From Tetragonia tetragonoides (Eukaryota; Streptophyta; Magnoliopsida; Caryophyllales; Aizoaceae), in NCBI GenBank assembly GCA_038025085.1, contig CM076144.1, forward strand, positions 21,831,501 to 21,895,500: 64,000 nt of DNA, in the 5' to 3' direction. Under the pieces are notes generated by a model. It saw only the letters and a list, made by a program, of their open reading frames with translations, did not search any database and had not been told where the DNA came from. Of the stretch, positions 61,662 through 64,000 are shown in pieces. Within the stretch, counting starts at the first letter, position 1, and every line of letters starts with the position of its first letter. Both the position numbers and the translations under genes were made by a program.

Positions 61662-62560
61662 GTGTTGTTAAATATGGATGAAAAATCTGTTGTGCATGAA
61701 ATGATTAGTTTGAATTCTGGAAATTACTCCGTGTGGAAAACTAAAATGGAGGATATCCTTTATGTGAAGGATTATTTGTATGAACCAATTTTAAATGCAA
61801 CCATACCAACCGGTGTTGTTGAAAGCGAGTGGAAAATATTGAACCGGAAGCCCATTGGAACAAATAGACAATTTTTTGATATGAGTGTCCTCCAACATGT
61901 TGCCAATGACACGAATGCTTATAACAATTTGGAAGAAACTTGAGACCATCTATGAACGGAAGAATGCCCTTAGTAAAGCGTCATTGATTAGAAAACTTGT
62001 GAAGTTGGAATATAAGATGGTGATAGCATAGTAGTTCATTTGAATGAATTTCAAAGTTTGATTAACAAGTTATCTGGAATGAAGATGAATTTAGATGATG
62101 AGTTGCAGGCCTTGCTACTACTTTGCTCATTGCCAAAGAGTTGGGACACTCTATTTGTGTCACTTAGAAACTCCGCTCCATAAGGCACGCTGACAATGAA
62201 AATTGTCAAATTTAGTTTGTTGAATGAAGAAACCAGAAGAAAGGAAATGAGTTCCTTCGGATCCACACAACCAGAGGCTAATGTGACACAAGAATTAAGC
62301 AAGAGAAGAAGCAAGACTCGAAATCCCCAGCATAGAGACAAGCTCCAGGGGGAGATCGAAATCAACGGGTAAGATCATCTGCCACTACTATGACAAGCCA
62401 GACCACATTTAAAAATACTGTAGAGAAATGAAGAGAGACAAGTCCACAAAAAGAAAAGAAAAGGATGAGACATCCGGGCAGCAACGAGAAGAGAAAGATA
62501 ACAACACCACTGCAATTGCACAACTGATGAATTATTTTTTATTGGTGACCATTGCCTAAA
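61662..62560 (+). pseudogene. copia gag remnant
   Basis: MDEKSVVHEMISLNSGNYSV, WKTKMEDILYVKDYLYEPIL and LQHVANDTNAY mark a plant copia gag. A small deletion after NDTNAY and several stops follow. A decayed zinc knuckle is readable near 62370-62440 (YYDKPDHI, a Cys, then KRDK). Confidence 0.8.
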
Positions 62561-62579
62561 TCTTGCTTGTGATGATTGT

Positions 62580-63719
62580 ACTTGGGTGATTGACATGGGT
62601 TCTTCATATCATCTTACCTTGCATCAGGAGTACTTCTCATCTTACACTAGTGGTGACTTTGGCTAGGTAAGAATGTGGAATGATGGCTCATCTAAGATTG
62701 TCAGCATCGGTACCATGTGTTTGGAGACATCCACATGTTGAAATTTGGTGTTGAGAGATGTCCGACATGTTCCAGACATTGGGCATAATTTGATATCTCC
62801 TGGGTTGCTCGATGATGCTGGTTATTCTAGCAACTTTGGTGGTGGAAAGTGCAAGCTCGCCAAAGGTAATTTGATTGCGGCTTGTGGGAACACGCAGAGA
62901 TCTTTGTATGTGATGCAAGCTAAGTTGTGCAAAGGAGAAGTACATGTAGTTGATGATTCCTCCAGCGAGTTCTGGCACAAGAGACTTGGTCACATGAGTG
63001 AAAGTGGTATGCAAATGATCGCTAAGAAGCAACTCCTCCCTAACGTTCAAGGTATGTCCTTGAAACCTTATATTAATTGTTTAGCTGGAAAACAACATAG
63101 GGCAACATTTCATACTCGTCCCCTTTCTAGAAGAAAACATGCATTAGATCTTATTCACAGTGATGTATGTTCCATTGATACTAAGTCACATAGGGTGCAC
63201 TATATTTTGTTACTTTATTGATGATTATTCTAGAAAATTATATGCTTTTGTGTTGAAAACCAAAGACCAGGTGCTACAGTTTTTCAAGCAGTTTCAGGCC
63301 AGAGTTGAGAGAGAAACATGCCGGAAGCTCGATCAAGTGTAATAGAGCTGATAATGGTGGAGATTACTGGAGTCCATTTGAAGAGTAATGCAAAGCACAG
63401 GGCATTAGAGTTGAAAAGACAGTTCCAAAGACACCTTAGTTGATTGGACTTGCAGAGAGAATGAACAGAACAATTGAAGAAAGAATTCGGTGTATGCTCT
63501 CTCATGCAAAGCTCCCTAGGAATTTTTGGGCCGAGGCAATGTTCAGAGCAGTGTACCTCATCGACCGGTCACCTTCAGTTCTCTTAATGGAGATGTTCTG
63601 CAGAGAGTATGGACTAGTAAAGAGGTATCATTCAGCCGCTTGAGAGTCTTTGGGTGTCTTGCACATGTTCATATTCCCAGAGATGAGAGGTCCAAGCTTG
63701 ATAGCAAGACAAAGCCAAG
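62580..63719 (+). pseudogene. copia protease tail, pre-integrase and integrase remnant
   Basis: LRDVRHVPDIGHNLISPGLL and FWHKRLGHMSESGM (gag-pre-integrase) are readable. The integrase core follows: HSDVCSIDTKS, FIDDYSRKLYAFVLKTKDQ and, after a stop where TPQQNG is expected, LAERMNRTIEERIRCMLSHA. RLRVFGCLAHVHIPRDERSK is the last part before the truncation. Stops and frame changes occur near 63220, 63342, 63439 and 63580. Confidence 0.85.
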
Positions 63720-64000
63720 GGTAGACGCCAAAAAAGCGTCTTCAGATTTCTCCACAAAAGCCAATGATGAAAGGTGTAATTTATAAACTTGAATGCTATT
63801 TTTGCTTTGGTAGGGAAAATAAGGTCTCAAGTTGTTCCTCGATTGCTCCATTTTGGTCACATTCAAAATCCCCATTCAAGAACTTTCCAACGACACCTCT
63901 CGTGTCTTTTTCCGACTCCCGGTTGCCAAGTTGCTAACCGAGGGTAAAACCGTCTTTTATCGCAGAAGGGTAAAACCGTCTTTTCACATTTTCGGATCAC
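63720..64000 (+). mobile_element. start of a Tat C-type LTR (runs off the window)
   Basis: From GTAGACGCCAAAAAAGCG the sequence follows the LTR starts at 27319 and 45568 for about 120 bases and then diverges. The initial TG reads GG, so the end is mutated or the element inserted slightly truncated. It breaks the copia integrase. Confidence 0.7.

Larger units (their letters stand above)
59911..63719 (+). mobile_element. decayed Ty1/copia element, truncated by a Tat-like LTR
   Basis: The 5' LTR (59911-61620) has ends TGTTGG and CCAACA and is followed by a primer site at 61624. gag, gag-pre-integrase and integrase core are all broken by stops and frame changes. It is cut at 63719/63720 by a Tat C-type LTR before RT. 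Confidence 0.88.

Overview
This is a stretch of a plant nuclear genome, most likely a eudicot. The evidence is one intact six-exon host gene with long AT-rich introns, plus a dense pile of plant-type transposable elements: Ty3/gypsy chromovirus and Tat/Ogre-like elements, Ty1/copia, CACTA, hAT, LINE and SINE. There is no bacterial, organellar or CRISPR content, and I see no tRNA or rRNA gene. I cannot name the species.

Layout. 1-4343 is the 3' end of a plus-strand Tekay-like chromovirus (integrase, chromodomain-like tail, duplicated polypurine tract, 2.65-kb LTR). It is inserted into a minus-strand pseudogene of a retroelement-associated plant domain (4344-4817). 5349-18955 is a minus-strand plant mobile domain (PMD) gene. 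It is split by a second copy of the same chromovirus family (6425-16986, 5-bp target duplication CATCT), which carries an extra ORF upstream of gag and a solo LTR inside gag. 19230-27318 holds the PMD promoter, a tandem-repeat zone, a polypurine tract and the 5' part of a Tat-like LTR. I read these as the 3' half of a plus-strand Tat-like retroelement ("Tat A") that carried the PMD gene antisense. A decayed copia element (19679-26411) sits in the repeat zone.

27319-47137 is a second Tat-like element ("Tat C") inside the Tat A LTR; it keeps only a gag-like ORF. Nested in Tat C are a minus-strand small Tat-like element ("Tat B", 29205-33674, target duplication CCTCA, with its own antisense ORF) and a CACTA transposon (34633-41351, target duplication TCC). 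The CACTA element itself contains a solo Tat B LTR (36924-38398, target duplication CCTCT). 49223-51445 is a LINE 3' end holding another solo Tat-like LTR (49486-50418). 52241-59520 is an apparently intact laccase gene (569 residues). 59911-63719 is a decayed copia element with a hAT-type element in its 5' LTR, and 63720-64000 begins another Tat C-type LTR.

The least ordinary signals are these. (1) Clusters of a GC-rich dyad motif (AGCGG...CCGCT) recur just upstream of TATA-like boxes, both in the Tat-type LTRs and upstream of the antisense genes carried by these elements. This suggests a shared cis-regulatory module. (2) Element-specific tandem arrays recur at the same place, just before the polypurine tract. 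(3) An unrecognised ORF lies between the 5' LTR and gag of the Tekay-like element. (4) A SINE is inserted in frame in a copia RNase H. (5) A repeat built round a TGACGTCA palindrome is shared by two laccase introns.

Element-family names come from reading motifs by eye, without database searches.
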